Of a DNA stretch of 64,000 nt, positions 34,563 to 45,807 are shown one piece after another. This DNA is from Liopterus haemorrhoidalis (lineage: Eukaryota; Arthropoda; Insecta; Coleoptera; Dytiscidae). The stretch is from positions 19,677,403 to 19,741,402 of the forward strand of contig OZ020617.1 in NCBI GenBank assembly GCA_963971575.1, in the 5' to 3' direction. Within the stretch, counting starts at the first letter, position 1, and each line of letters begins with the position of its first letter. The translations under genes and the position numbers were made by a program. The notes below the pieces were generated by a model. It had not been told where the DNA came from and searched no databases. It was given only the letters and a program-made list of their open reading frames with translations.

Positions 34563-35600
34563 GTTTTTAGGGTTTTGTAGGTATGACCAAAAAACCCTTA
34601 TACCGACATTTTGTCGTCTGTCTGTCTGTCTGTCTGTCTGTCTGTTCGGTAAAAATTGTAGCCAAACGGCTAAACCTAGAGAGTTGAAATTTGGCCTGCT
34701 TATACAACTCTTTAACCCGCACATAGGAAAAATACTAAAACATCTATAAAACATATCCCCCTACAAATATAAACAAATATGTGCTAATCGAAAAAAAAAA
34801 TATGTTTTTAAAATTCTGCCAGGGTATCAAATGAAATTCCTTAGTACGTGGATTAACGATAAAATTTTATTTTTGCAAAATAAATTATTTTGACGCGATT
34901 TTTGCCAAAATTGTGCAAAAAAAATTTTGTCCCACACCCTGTAGCCCAGATGGTTTAAACTAATAATCTGAAAAAAATCTAAGTATTGTACAATGGTGTG
35001 AACCGGAATAGTACAACAGGAATTTTTGATCAGATTATGTTTTCGGAAAATAACGCATTTTTTGTGTTTTTAACTAAAATATGTTAAATATTTAATTTGC
35101 TATGTAACATAGTTGATAAGTAAGCGTTCGTAGCGTAGTACGTTTCGTCGTTTATTTGTAATTTGCAAACTAGAGTTCGATTCCTGTCAATTTTAATTTT
35201 TCTGTTTTTTTTTGCATTTTTATTTTGTTTAAATTATTTTGTCAATATTCTAGTTATATTTTGGTAAATGTTGCATTTAATTATTAAAAGCGTAAATTTA
35301 ATAACCAGTGGGAAGTGTTGAAATTATAATTTAATTCTATGTTTGAATTTATACGAAATCAGAGGGCGGGGCTTATGATTTAAGCAACCAATGAAAGCCA
35401 TAGGCGCAATTTTCAAAATCTTAATGAACCTTGCTATATAAAAAAAAATACTGCACATATTTAGAAACTTAAATAATGGTATTAAGCATTCGAATTAAAA
35501 TTCATAAAAACATATTTGGTCATAAAATTTGTTTTGGCATCCCAAATAATAATCATTCAGTTACTAAATACCTGCGGACCCTGAAATGTGTGAAAATTCA
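34563..35600 (+). mobile_element. repeat B, best copy
   Basis: This is the most complete copy and the reference for the others. It opens with AGGGTTTTGTAGGTATGACC and AAAAAACCCT, which pair as a stem of about 8 bp. A (GTCT)n array (34,615-34,642) follows, then GTTGAAATTTGGCCTGCTTA, an AT-rich core, and a far end with TTTGGCATCCCAAATAATAA and CTGCGGACCC. There is no coding capacity. The short open frame across the array is an artefact. Confidence 0.7.
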
Positions 35601-35879
35601 CACTTCACATCAATTTTTTAGATATGTCAGTACTTAGCCATTTGTGCTTTTGTTATTCACAAATGAAATCTGTGATTATTTGAAAGCTATCCCCCATTGC
35701 CATCTCGGTGCTTAGTTGTCGTGCCTACCTTTTGTTTTTTTATGATGTGGTCTATTTATTTATTTCTTGGTTTTCCTTTATTACTTGAAACCAAAAGAAG
35801 CGTTAATTTTTGTAATATTTCTGGTAGTTGTGAATTGTTTTTTGTTTAGTTTTTACGTTATTTATATTGTTAATACCGC

Positions 35880-36310
35880 TGATGGAGTCTGTGCATATGA
35901 CTATGTAGGTTTTTCTGGTACTGCAACTATATGTTCAAATGTTATTTTTATGCTACTTAACTTCTTGGTGTTGATGCATGTTGTAGTATTTGGTAGTGGG
36001 TGCAGTTTTGAATCCTATAATGACCATATCGTTGTGGAAAGAGCCCTATTCTTAGCCCTATTCTTGTACTTATGTCTGCATCCACGCTACTAATATCCGT
36101 TATAATACTGCCAAGGTATTTGTATTTTTACCTTTTGTATTAAGATGCCACTCCATTTTAGAATTTGAGGAACATGTATAATATTATATTAAAATTTAAT
36201 TTTATCGTCCATTTTTCAATGATTTCTTGCACATTAATGAGTAACTCAGTGATGTATTTTTCATTCTCAGTTATCTGCAGTACATCACTCACATATCTAC
36301 TATTATTTTA
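35880..36310 (-). pseudogene. RTE-like reverse transcriptase fragment
   Basis: Minus-strand translation gives SDVLQITENEKYITELLINV, then QEIIEKWTIKLNF, and downstream KYKYLGSIITDISSVDADIS then TRI. This is the post-active-site region of RTE-type endonuclease/reverse transcriptases (ADD...L......L......GLKIN..KTK, then YKYLGS.IT..G..D.DI..RI). The YADD aspartates themselves are degraded (YVSDV). The plus-strand 108-codon open frame at 35,767-36,093 overlaps this region in antisense and is not a gene. Confidence 0.7.
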
Positions 36311-38117
36311 GCATTTTCCATAAATTTCTAAACTACCTGTGTTATTTGTTGGAAAATTTGCTCGCTATAAAAATTGAATGATCAGTATGAAATAGTTCGT
36401 TCAAAGGCCTACAAAATACCAACCAATTTTTTATGGCAATTTATTGCATAAAACTATAAACGCATAAAATAATTATAAATATTTACAGTCATCAAAGGTT
36501 TATAGAAAATGAAATTTCTTTTTTTTTAATATTTTTATGTAATGGTTTGTACAAACTATTTTTTTTTTTCCTTTCACTATATTTATTTGTAGGAGTTGTA
36601 TTGCTTTGTATACCTCTTTCAGTGCTCCTGCAATTGCATTATGTGCTTAATATTTGGGTGTGCATCCATAATTAGTTGTGTCAAAATTTCGCTGCGCGAA
36701 ATTATTCTTCAGGTTTTTTATTTTGAAATGTATTCTGAACTAGTATTTAATTTAAATCTGATTCACAGTAAGCCGACAAGACGAGAACAAAACAGAAGTT
36801 CAATATTTAAAAACTTTTTATGTAGTGTTTAAATTTAGATTTGTTTCTGTCTTTTTAAACATTTCGTTGCCTGGTCGTGTATAGGTAAAGATCAGAGGGT
36901 TTCAGTTTTGATATCACTACAGGCAACACTGTCGCGCGGTGTGTACTTAAGTGAAAAACTACTTTAATTTTTTTCATTATATGGCCCAAATGTTCCAATT
37001 TTCGCTTCTTGTGAGAGCAAGTCTTTTGCAAGAGATTTTTCCATTGTATGCACTACTTTTGAATTTCTTACTTAATATGTACATGATATTTTCAAAAACA
37101 CGATAAAATCACATCTCGAAGACTTCCAAATTCTTCACATTACTTTGTACCATAGGCGTTTTCTTTTGTACTGAATAAACTAATGAAGCTGAACATAACT
37201 AATAGTTTTTTTTTTTTAGTTTATTCTTTTAGTTGGGTTCCGAATTCGTTCAGTTCCCCCATTACCCAACGCATTCGTAGTATTCTGCTTCTTGGAAACA
37301 ATTATATAATATTATGGAAAGATGGGCCTAGATGACAAGATGATAATAAAAGGGAAATGGGATCGAGCGCTACATAGAACCGTATGGATTAAATATATAA
37401 TAAAGAAACAAAACAATGAATGTTTCGTGTTATCATGGAAAAAGTAACAATATAAGTAGACAAACTGTCGTGTTGGGCTTTATGAGAAGAAGTTTGTAAT
37501 ACACTATAAATTATAGGGAGAATATGACATATAAACAGAGAGAATATGACATGAAATGAAATTTACCTCAACAATGACAATAGAGTTGGACAATAGAGCT
37601 TTAAAATATTACGTTGAAAGGAGGAAAGGTGGCCAAAGAAGATTGTCGGATGATTTCCATAAAAAAAGGGTAGAAGGAGAAGGCCAGAATTGAAAATGAA
37701 AACTCAAATAAACAACCTAATTTGTGATAAAGACCTATCTGAGTGAGAAAATAGGAGTCTATGGCACGTGCGAACGGCAAATCTGCAATGAGAAACCGCC
37801 AAGAAGAAAATAAAATTGCCTTTTCACAAAATCACGGTTTAGTTAGATTTTCGAATAAAGAACATTAACTAGGTTCAGTATTTGAAAAGATAAAAAAGCT
37901 TGGTTGCTATTTTCTTGGACTCGGTAGTCTTTAATCCAGTGTTTCTGAAAGTGGGTTATGCGGAACTCTTAAAACATTTCAGATGTTCCTCGGGAGAAGG
38001 TATTATTTAAAATATTTCTTTTTTTCAAGTTGATTAATTTTTGATTACCGTCCATTTGTGTTTTGCTAGATTAAATAAATTTTCTATCTCTAAATCAATG
38101 TTTGTTTCATTTATGCT
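36311..38117. other. mostly unrecognised; possible RTE C-terminal trace
   Basis: Around 37,660-37,790 the + strand reads RRRPELKMKTQINNLICD and SLWHVRTANLQ with stops between. This faintly resembles the C-terminal part of RTE-type polyproteins (R.RGRP...W.......W...A..R..W), but not enough for a call. A hAT-like end CAGTGTTTCTGAAAGTGG lies at about 37,939 without a partner. Confidence 0.3.
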
Positions 38118-38408
38118 CAGTGGCGGTGCTTTTCAAAACTGGTGGGGCCAGTTTTGAAATCTGCCTCACTTTGCCACTGATTTATAAAAATAATCATAAT
38201 AAATTTATTAATTAGCTTCTATAGCTAGTACAAAATACTTAAAATAAATATACAAAAATAAAACTAACAATTGTACTTACATTTATACATGTAATACAAA
38301 TTATGCAACAATAACACTATCCACATACAAATAAAATTGTAATTAATATTATACATCTATAAATGGGTCCCACTTAATTGCTTAACTACAAGTTTTTTAA
38401 AATATAAA

Positions 38409-38450
38409 CGCAATAGCGTTAATGTAAAAACTTACATTAACGCTATTGCG
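38409..38450. repeat. perfect 19-bp hairpin with 4-nt loop
   Basis: CGCAATAGCGTTAATGTAA (38,409-38,427), loop AAAC, then the exact reverse complement (38,432-38,450). The inner arm belongs to the LINE frame (RNSVNV); the other arm replaces what should follow. It looks like a local inverted duplication by template switching. Confidence 0.95.
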
Positions 38451-38712
38451 GATTACATTTGGTAAAGTATTATACTCCAAAAGACCTCTAGAAAAATATT
38501 GAGTCATTGCGGTTTTAATGGGTGGAAGATAATAATAGTCTTCATATCTCGTGTTATACTTGTGTATATCTTTAAATCTCTTTATATCCTGAGATAAATA
38601 ACTAGGCAGTAAGTTATTTTCCATTTTGAAAATAAAAGACATTAAATTCATCTTTATAAAATTTACTATATTTAACCAACCTAAAGATTTTAGCATATCC
38701 GTTATTCTAGAG

Positions 38713-39009
38713 CAGTGTTTCTCAACCAAAAACGCACCGCAGACCAGTAAAATATATAATTTTCTAACGCGGACCACTAATAATAATTTTTGGTTCATTT
38801 TTTTGCAAGAAAACAAATATATTTAATGTACTACTAAATACATTTATTTTATTTGTAGAAAAACACAAAAAGTTTACAGAAAATAAACAAAATATACATT
38901 ATTTACATAAAAATGTGCGTAAAAAAAAAGAAAAAAACCGCAAAAACACATACAAAAATTTTCGCGGACCACTAAAATTTCTCTGCGGACCACCTGTTGA
39001 GAAACCATG
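38713..39009. mobile_element. hAT MITE (297 bp) inside LINE
   Basis: A perfect 8-bp duplication TTCTAGAG flanks it (38,705-38,712 and 39,010-39,017). The ends are CAGTGTTTCTCAACCAAAAA and CCTGTTGAGAAACCATG. Removing it restores the LINE reading frame across KQRRYSR/ITDML. A sister copy in opposite orientation is at 46,646-46,950. Plus-strand open frames here are non-coding. Confidence 0.95.
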
Positions 39010-39718
39010 TTCTAGAGTATCTTCTTTGTTTTAAAATCACCCTCATTGCTCTGTTTTGCAGATTTTGCAAACGTTTAATTTGAGTTTTGCTGCAGATATA
39101 TAAAAAGGTACAACAATATTGAAAATGTGGTTTTATTATTGCTTCGCATATTTGCTTAGCACACCAAAGTGACACGTGACGTCGTATTCTTCTTTAATAA
39201 TCTTTTAACATCTTTTAACAATTTTTAAAAAAATATAATTTACATGATTTTTGTCCGGTAAATCTTCGTCGATAATTAACCCTAAATATTTAAATTCTGA
39301 TACTAGATTTATTTTTTCTCCCATTTCTATTTTAAAACCATCTTTTGAATTTTTTGTTGCCCCATTCCCAATTAACATTCCCTTGGTTGTTTTAATATTA
39401 AGTTTGAGTTTATTTTTAGTCGGCCATTTTTCAACATTAATAAGTTCAGTGTTTACTGTGCACTGAATAATCTTTAAATCATCATTTGTGTAATAAATCA
39501 AGGTATCATCAGCGAATAGGTGGATATTACAATTTTTGATCAAGTTTTTAATATCTTTAACAAAATCATAAAACGGTTTTCCTAGAACACTACCTTGAGG
39601 TACTCCAAGATTATTCTCACGAAAGTCTGATTGATGGTTATAAAATTTGACGGCTTGCAATCCGTCTGATAAATCAGATTGGTATTTTATCGTTATTAAT
39701 GGACAGGTCAAAATACAA

Positions 39719-39783
39719 GTGATGACCTAAAAACCCAGTGATGACCTAAAAACCCAGTGATGACATAAAATAATATAGGTGAT
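39719..39783. repeat. 19-bp tandem repeat, about three copies
   Basis: Unit GTGATGACCTAAAAACCCA, two full copies followed by degenerate ones, directly beyond the 5' break of the LINE. Confidence 0.85.
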
Positions 39784-40084
39784 GACTTCCTCAAAAAAAC
39801 TTCCTTGCTGCGCACACATTTTTCTCCAAGCATTTATGGGGGGGGGCAACTGGAGACTAGAGCAATTTTGAGGGAGGGGCGAACCACCCGCTGGCGCCGC
39901 CACTTTTTATGGCTAGTTGCATAAAAGTCTTAAAACTAGATGTAAGCTAAAACTCGATGTAAAACATAAAATTGCCTAGTAACGCCATGCGTTTTAATGA
40001 GTTTTAGCTTATATCCAGTTTTAGACTTTTCTGTCACTGGGCATTAGTGTCTGATATTAAAATGAAGGTGGAATTGTCCGTTAA

Positions 40085-40790
40085 ATAAAGGTATGACAAG
40101 ATTGAACTTCACAAAATTAAGTTACAATGCTCCTCAACTTCGCTGAATGCTCTGAGCAGTATCCAAGATCCAGATCCAGTGCATCCTCTTGTACTTAAGA
40201 TCCGGTTGCTACTCCACAATCTGAATGCTCAGAATGTGAGGGTAGAACTGTTTTGGATACCGGGACATGTTGGTATTAAAGGCAATGAAGCGGCAGATGA
40301 AGCTGCAAAAGCCGCCTCCTACAGACCTATGATTGATGTGAGTTTCATATTTCCAGATGACGCAAAGAGTCATCTGAAACATCTTGTTTTAGCCATGTAG
40401 CAACATGAGTGGAGCAGCTTACAGAACGTTGAGATAGATTAAGGGAGACGTTAAATCATGGGGTTCTTCCTGCTGGATTAACGGCCGGGAGGAAACCGCC
40501 ATCACACGCCTCCGTATAGGACACTGTTGGTGGACCCATGGACACCTTCTTCGAGGTGAAGACTCCCCTGTATGTGAGACGTGTAACACAAATTGGTCTG
40601 TGTTACACATTTTAACCGAATGTGTTCAGTTCGAGGATGTCAAGGAGAGGTTAGGCCTGTGCTATGACCTGTCAGTTTGCTTTAGGCGATGACAGAGTAC
40701 TCATGGACAGGCTGATACTCTTCCTGACAGAATCGAACTTACTGTTTTATTTGCGAAGTCTTGCACCTTATTTTAATGAGTCCTAGTTAT
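40085..40790 (+). pseudogene. LINE RNase H end and C-terminal module, plus strand
   Basis: The + frame (about 40,120-40,400) reads SLNALSSIQDPDPVHPLVL, then VELFWIPGHVGIKGNEAADE and AAKAASYRPMID. This is the last part of RNase H with the D..S.Q.I helix and the HVGI.GNE.AD active-site end. After frameshifts come TRLRIGHCWWTHGHLLRGED and VCETCNTNWSVLHILTECVQ, a cysteine-histidine module. The 3' UTR continues through GCGCAAATAGCCGTTGTAG near 41,010. It is the same family as 28,980-29,589. It is 5'-truncated within RNase H and therefore dead. Confidence 0.8.
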
Positions 40791-42145
40791 TGACTGTGAT
40801 ATTCGATGATAATTGGCCCCTTTACAGCATCTTACCATCACCCTGTATCTGTTCATTTTTTCGAACAGACTTTTTATATTATTTATTTGTATTTGTCCGT
40901 GCAAGATTTCTTTTATTGAGTATGCGTATTTTTAATGATTTTATTTATTTATTGTCTAATTTATTGTTTTCATATCTAGTGTAAGTCATTTAGATGGGCT
41001 GCGTTAGGCGCAAATAGCCGTTGTAGCCCCGTTGTATATTTGTGGCCCCAAGTAGGTTTTTTACCTTTGTCTAGATTTAGAGGTTCGATGGGCCCCAAAT
41101 GAGTTGTCCCTCTCGTGACTGCGGACGAAGTGGGCCCATATGCGCCACTAGTTCCGCAATTTTTGAAAAACCGTATTTTTCCGCAACAAAACAGTTTGAG
41201 AACCGTTGATTTAATCTAATAATCAAAACGTTCAATATTTACATTTCGTTGTCTGAAATCGAACCTCGCATAAAACTGTTTTATCTGGATATTCTTTTAT
41301 GATCACTGGTCTGATATCCGGTTAAAAAGTATTCATTAATTTTATACTGCAATCAATAGCATAATTAAACGATGTAGCTATGGCTTTGGTAAAGTTACCC
41401 TCTATTAAATTTAAGCGTTTTCTGAAAATTGAGAAATTGTGAATCTCGAAACGTGTTGAATGTTGCGATATCCCAAGTTCAGAGTTCATTGAACTACATA
41501 ATCTGCGAGGGGTGAAATGAAATGACCACCATAAGTGCCGAAACAAAGGGAAACCACATCTGTTACAGAATACAGACGTTATCTAAGAGCTTCATTGGGG
41601 AATTTTTATATTGTCTCAGTAGCACTTCAACTTTTATTTGTGTGAAAATGAAAATTAAAAACTCTTGGCATAGAGATGAAAATTAGTTTGTTTCGGTTTA
41701 TGAGTATACTTATCTTGTTTTCGCAATATTAAATTCAACTAATTTTCTGCAGTCTGCAGAAACAATAACACTGTGAACAGTTGTTAGATATCAATATCAA
41801 CTTTTATGACACTAAGAAAATAAATCATATGCAGCTGTTATATTTTCACGGTCATCTATTTTCTGTTTTTAAAAATTTTCTTGAATTAGGTTTTTATTTC
41901 TTTTAATAAGATTGTGTACTGTATGCCAAAAAGAGAAATAGAAATAAAATGTATGGTGGGTAAAGTAGTATACGATTTAGTAAGTATCACTCTAAAGCTA
42001 CGTTCACAGCTCTGAAATTAATAGACTATGCGCTATGAGTTGTTCACTGATGATTGTCACTAAAGCCGTACATTTTCGAAAGAACACACTGCGCAGAAAC
42101 GAGTTTTTTTAAATAATTATAAAAAAAACCTTTTGTCATATTTTT
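40791..42145. other. LINE 3' UTR, a solitary hAT end and unrecognised DNA
   Basis: At about 41,190-41,208 AAAACAGTTTGAGAACCGTTG is a right-hand hAT end without a detected partner. The GC-richer 41,020-41,150 patch resembles hAT subterminal sequence. A 74-codon minus frame at 41,322-41,546 lacks motifs. Confidence 0.4.
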
Positions 42146-42796
42146 ACCGACCGCCAACATATATAAGGGAGGTATTGTGATCATACCGATTTTGACATTT
42201 CGAGATTTCAATGGATCGCTACGAATTGAGGTCCCTACATAACGTTTTGACTATTTATAGCATGATGTCTGTCGGTCTGTCTGTCCGTCCGTCTGTCCGT
42301 CCGTCTGTCCGTCCGTCTGTCCGTCCGTCCGTCCGTCTGTCTATCTGTGTACACGTGCAGAGCAAATTCGGCTAAATGGATTCAACAAAACTTCATATTT
42401 AAGCTTCTGCCATCAATGGCACGAGTTAATCAACTTTCGGTAAAAATCGGTTGACTAGAAATGGAAGTTTACTCGTGTCGATTTTAAGATTTGTGTGAAT
42501 ATTTAGCAACAGAAAAATATTTCGAAAAAAAATATTTAACAAAATTTAGTTATTGCTATAAATGCAATAACGAATAACTTTTATTTGAGACTTTTTTGAT
42601 AAAACGAAAAATTTCGACAAATTTTTATCAAATTTTGTCTCAATTTTTTCATACTTATATGTAACGTTTCCATGGTCATGGTAAATAATATCTCTGTTAG
42701 AAAATATTAGGCCAAGTTATTTCTACTCTGCTGCTAGAATGTATTTTATACAAGTACTTTATGATGGCGGTCAGTCCTGTGGTGGCCACAGCTGAT
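42146..42796 (+). mobile_element. repeat A (Helentron/DINE-like), full-length copy
   Basis: It begins ACCGACCGCCAACAT (42,146-42,160). A GTCT/GTCC array at 42,270-42,342 and GTGTACACGTGCAGAGCAAA follow. Near the right end ATGATGGCGGTCAGT (42,761-42,775) is the imperfect inverse of the start, then CTGTGGTGGCCACAG (42,777-42,791) forms a 6-bp stem hairpin before CTGATT. No target duplication is evident, as expected for Helitron-type insertion. There is no coding capacity. Confidence 0.7.
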
Positions 42797-43846
42797 TTTT
42801 TTAAATTTACAATAAAAATGAATCTTTTAACAATTTAAATAGAAAATATTATTTCAACATTAGGAATACTTATGAATCATTTTAGTTTGGAAATAATCTT
42901 TTAAACAAAACAATACATTGAGCGTTTTACTAGAAAAACTTTTGTGCTGAACCAGAGTCCGAAAAAGCTCTTTGTAACGTCATGCTAGTCGTTTTAATTG
43001 TAAGCAGTGCTTGGAATTAAAAGTAAAGTACGTAAAATTTCCTAAGTTCTTCACTTTTATTCAAAGTTGCTTCAAAATACTTGGCTTCTTTGGAGATTTC
43101 AAACTCTCAGGTATCTTAAGCTTCTCATTTAGTTTTAGCGAGGTAAAAATAAAAATGGTTTTAGTAACTTGGTTTAGGTTTTAAAAATTAAATATGAAAA
43201 TTGGTTTCACCCAGTATTGAAAAACCAGTTTAGAGCTCTAATATGAACCAAATTAAGATAAAATAACACAACTGACGAAAAAATAATTAGGTATTTATTT
43301 AAAAAATAAATTATACACAGTACATAACTTTAACAACTCATTATTTGCGTACACGGTGTCCCAAATAACTTGTTAAGCATGTGGATACGAGGTCGGGTAA
43401 ACTAGACCAAAGTTGCCACATTAAAGGACCATTTTAACGATGTCTTTGTTTTCCTAAAAAAATACATAGGTTTCTAGATATGAACGAATATGGAAATTTT
43501 CTGATTTTTTATTTTTGCTTATAGCTTCCAAAATTAAAATATAAAGTGATTTTGGTGTGCACTTTTTTTTGGAACTTTTTCATGGTGCTTTTACAGTTCT
43601 CAAATAATTTTTTATCGCCTACCATTTTCAAGTTATCGGTGTCAAGTTTTATTTTTTATATGTAGCCTATAGTAGGTTATGATAATATTAAATAGAGCTT
43701 TGTTTTGCTATTCACCATATAAAAATAAAAAATCTTATTTTGTTGAACATAACATTTTGAAGACATTTTTCAAAAATGTGTTGCCACTTGTGAAGCCCAT
43801 GAAATACACTGTCAGGAACATTTTCAAACAAAGAACGTATTATACA
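42797..43846. other. AT-rich stretch, nothing recognised
   Basis: Includes a phrase typical of insect transposon ends, GTGTCCCAAATAACTTGTTA near 43,350, without a partner. The 87-codon + frame at 43,679-43,942 runs into the next MITE and is not coding. Confidence 0.35.
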
Positions 43847-44034
43847 GGCTATTCCAAACGATTAGGCGGAACTAACAGAAATTTCCATTTTTGTAAGTTG
43901 TCATTAGCAATTTTTTTATATATTGAAGTTGGCTTTTCCTGAACAAAATTATCAAAAGCTTCAATCAATCTGTAAAAATTACTAGATTTGAAAAGCTAGT
44001 TCCGCCTAATGGTTTAGAATAGACTTTTTCTATG
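43847..44034. mobile_element. MITE, GGCTATTCC family, copy 2 (188 bp)
   Basis: The left end is GGCTATTCCAAACGATTAGG followed by CGGAACTA. The right end is the inverse TAGTTCCGCCTAATGG then TTTAGAATAGAC. The ends match at about 26 of 29 bases. The target TA is altered on both sides. This is the cleanest copy of the family. A LINE begins a few bases beyond its right end. Confidence 0.8.
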
Positions 44035-44035
44035 T

Positions 44036-45233
44036 ATTAGGTAACTACCGTACGATATCCCTACTGCCCATACTATCCGAAGTCTTTGGAAAAATAATAT
44101 CTAAACAGATAACATCTCATTTTGAAAATAATCAATTATTTCATAATATGCAGTTTGGCTTCAGAGCTAACAAATTCACAACGGATGCCATTCTAGCTTT
44201 GATAAATGAGATATCTGAGGGCTTTGAATCTGATGAGTTCTGCTTGGCAACCCTATTAGACTTGTCTAAAGCATTTGATTGCGTATCTCACCAGATTCTT
44301 ATAAAAAAAACTAGAATACTATGGGTTTGATAAGAACAGTTGCGATCTTTTGAAATCATACCTTAAAGACAGAAAACAGGTCGTCTCTCTCCGGAACCAT
44401 CAATTCGATCTCTTAACTGTGGATGCAGGTGTCCCGCAGGGTTCCATCCTTGGTCCTTTACTGTTCCTAATATATATCAATGATTTCCCAACTTATATTG
44501 ATCATCCCAGTATTTTGTATGCAGATGACACCAATATGGTAACAAAAGCAGTGAATTTAGAGAACGCCATTCCTAAAAGTCAAACGGCCTTTAAAAAAAG
44601 CAAATGACTAGTTTGATACGAACTGACTCTCTCTCAACTTCGGCAAAACCCAAGAAATACTAATAACATTAAGAAAAAATGACCGTGTTAACCAGGATCA
44701 TGTTAAGTTTCTCGGAGTGCATGTTGATCCCAGTTTGACGTGGAATCACCATGTTAAAGTTTTGACAGGTAGACTGTGCTCAACCATGTTCCTCCTGAGA
44801 AATTTAATGAATGCTGTTACAAAAGATGTTTACATTCTTAAATTTCGTACGCCATCTTAGCATGGGGCCATTCTTCAGCAGCCTCAAGAGTGTTTTCTCT
44901 GCAAAGGCGTGCAATAAGACTTCTAACGTCTACACCCTACAGATCCGTCTGTAGAAGTCAATTTAACATATTAAAAATAATGACTGTACCCTCAATATAT
45001 ATGTACCATTGTCCCACAAAAAGGAGAGAGAAAATCAAACTTATGCCGATATACATAGCTACAACACAAGAAACAGGACTAACATATATCCCAACTTTCT
45101 GAGGTTAGTCAAATCTAGGAATAGTACAAATTATTTTGATGTGTAATTTTTATCTTAATTTTTGTTGTTGACTGACTTAAAATATGTATATGTATCTAGG
45201 TCAATGAAGTTTATTATTATTATTATTATTATA
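44036..45233 (+). pseudogene. jockey-like LINE, RT domain to 3' tail
   Basis: The + strand starts inside RT with NYRTISLLPILSEVFGKIIS (44,042), then MQFGFRANKFTTDAILALI, LLDLSKAFDCVSHQIL (first catalytic aspartate), a +1 frameshift in an A run near 44,310, VDAGVPQGSILGPLLFLIYI, and ILYADDTNMV (active-site YADD, about 44,516). A frameshift near 44,600 leads to VKFLGVHVDPSLTWNHHV, and another near 44,845 to YAILAWGHSSAA and LLTSTPYRSVC. The 3' UTR ends in (ATT)n at 45,210-45,233. All RT catalytic residues are present, but three frameshifts and 5' truncation disable it. It is the same family as 2515-3251. Confidence 0.88.
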
Positions 45234-45807
45234 GTATTATATTGCTTGTATAATTTGCATGGGGACTAAAGGGAACTTCGATATACGGAAATTTGATAAA
45301 TGGAGGTCCTACTGTAATAACAGAGTTATCTGTAGTCATCCACAAAATCCACCTATCTGTCGTCAATGAATATATTAATATGATTTGATATATTAATCAA
45401 ATTTACGAATAAAATTTACGTCCCAATACAAACAATGAATTCAGTGACCCGAGAAAATAAATAACAAACATGTCTACAGAAAAACCTTCTTGTGAGTGAA
45501 AAAGTAATTAAATAGGTATAGAAGGGCGGCTGTCCCTTAACGCAAGAGTAAACACCTAAATATGCGGTGTAGTAGAATGGTTAGAGTTCCCTTGACCAAT
45601 ATTATATAAAGACCTAACACTTCCTTTGCCCAAGGGTAGATTCCCTTAAACTTCCAATTATCCTTTACACCAGCGGTTCTAGAACTCTTCTCAACAAATC
45701 TCACTATAAGCCAAATACTTCCACTGTAATCTCATAACCCTCAAGTTAAGAAACACTGTCACCGCATACAAACTTTTAACTAACAACTGTTTTTTTTATT
45801 GTTTCAG
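45234..45807. other. mostly unrecognised; possible 95-bp hAT-like MITE
   Basis: At 45,672-45,765 CAGCGGTTCTAGAACTCTTC and the inverse AGTTAAGAAACACTG resemble hAT MITE ends, but the 8-bp flanks do not match. The remainder shows nothing. Confidence 0.35.

Larger units (their letters stand above)
38385..39711 (-). pseudogene. LINE ORF2 fragment, RT palm to C-terminus
   Basis: Read on the minus strand from 39,711: LGVPQGSVLGKPFYDF (RT motif), IHLFADDTLIYY (active-site FADD, about 39,510), FKYLGLIIDEDL; after a frameshift near 39,190, SLWCAKQICEAIIKPHFQYC and LQNLQNRAMRVILKQRRYSR; a hAT MITE then interrupts; the frame resumes with ITDMLKSLGWLN, MENNLLPSYLS and FSRGLLEYNTLPNVIRNS. It ends at a palindrome (38,409-38,450) that has replaced the last residues. 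The N-terminal RT blocks and endonuclease are absent. The C-terminal module matches that at 8641-8901. Confidence 0.85.
38118..39905. mobile_element. probable hAT element hosting a LINE
   Basis: The left end is CAGTGGCGGTGC (38,118) and the right end is the inverse, GGCGCCGCCACTT (ending 39,905). Flanks TTTATGCT and TTTATGGC match at 6 of 8 positions. Between them sits the LINE (38,385-39,711), which in turn holds a hAT MITE. An alternative is a tiny 64-bp element at 38,118-38,181, whose far end reads TTTGCCACTG but whose flanks do not match. Confidence in the large-element reading is moderate. Confidence 0.45.

Noticed and set aside
35767..36093. 108-codon open frame on the plus strand
   Set aside because: Antisense to an RTE-like reverse transcriptase fragment with clear motifs (KYKYLGSIITD) on the minus strand.
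38626..38826. Plus-strand frame across the MITE border
   Set aside because: Spans the junction of a hAT MITE and an antisense LINE, so it cannot be an ancestral gene.
39719..39783. CRISPR-like direct repeats
   Set aside because: Tandem 19-bp units without spacers in a eukaryotic transposon setting.
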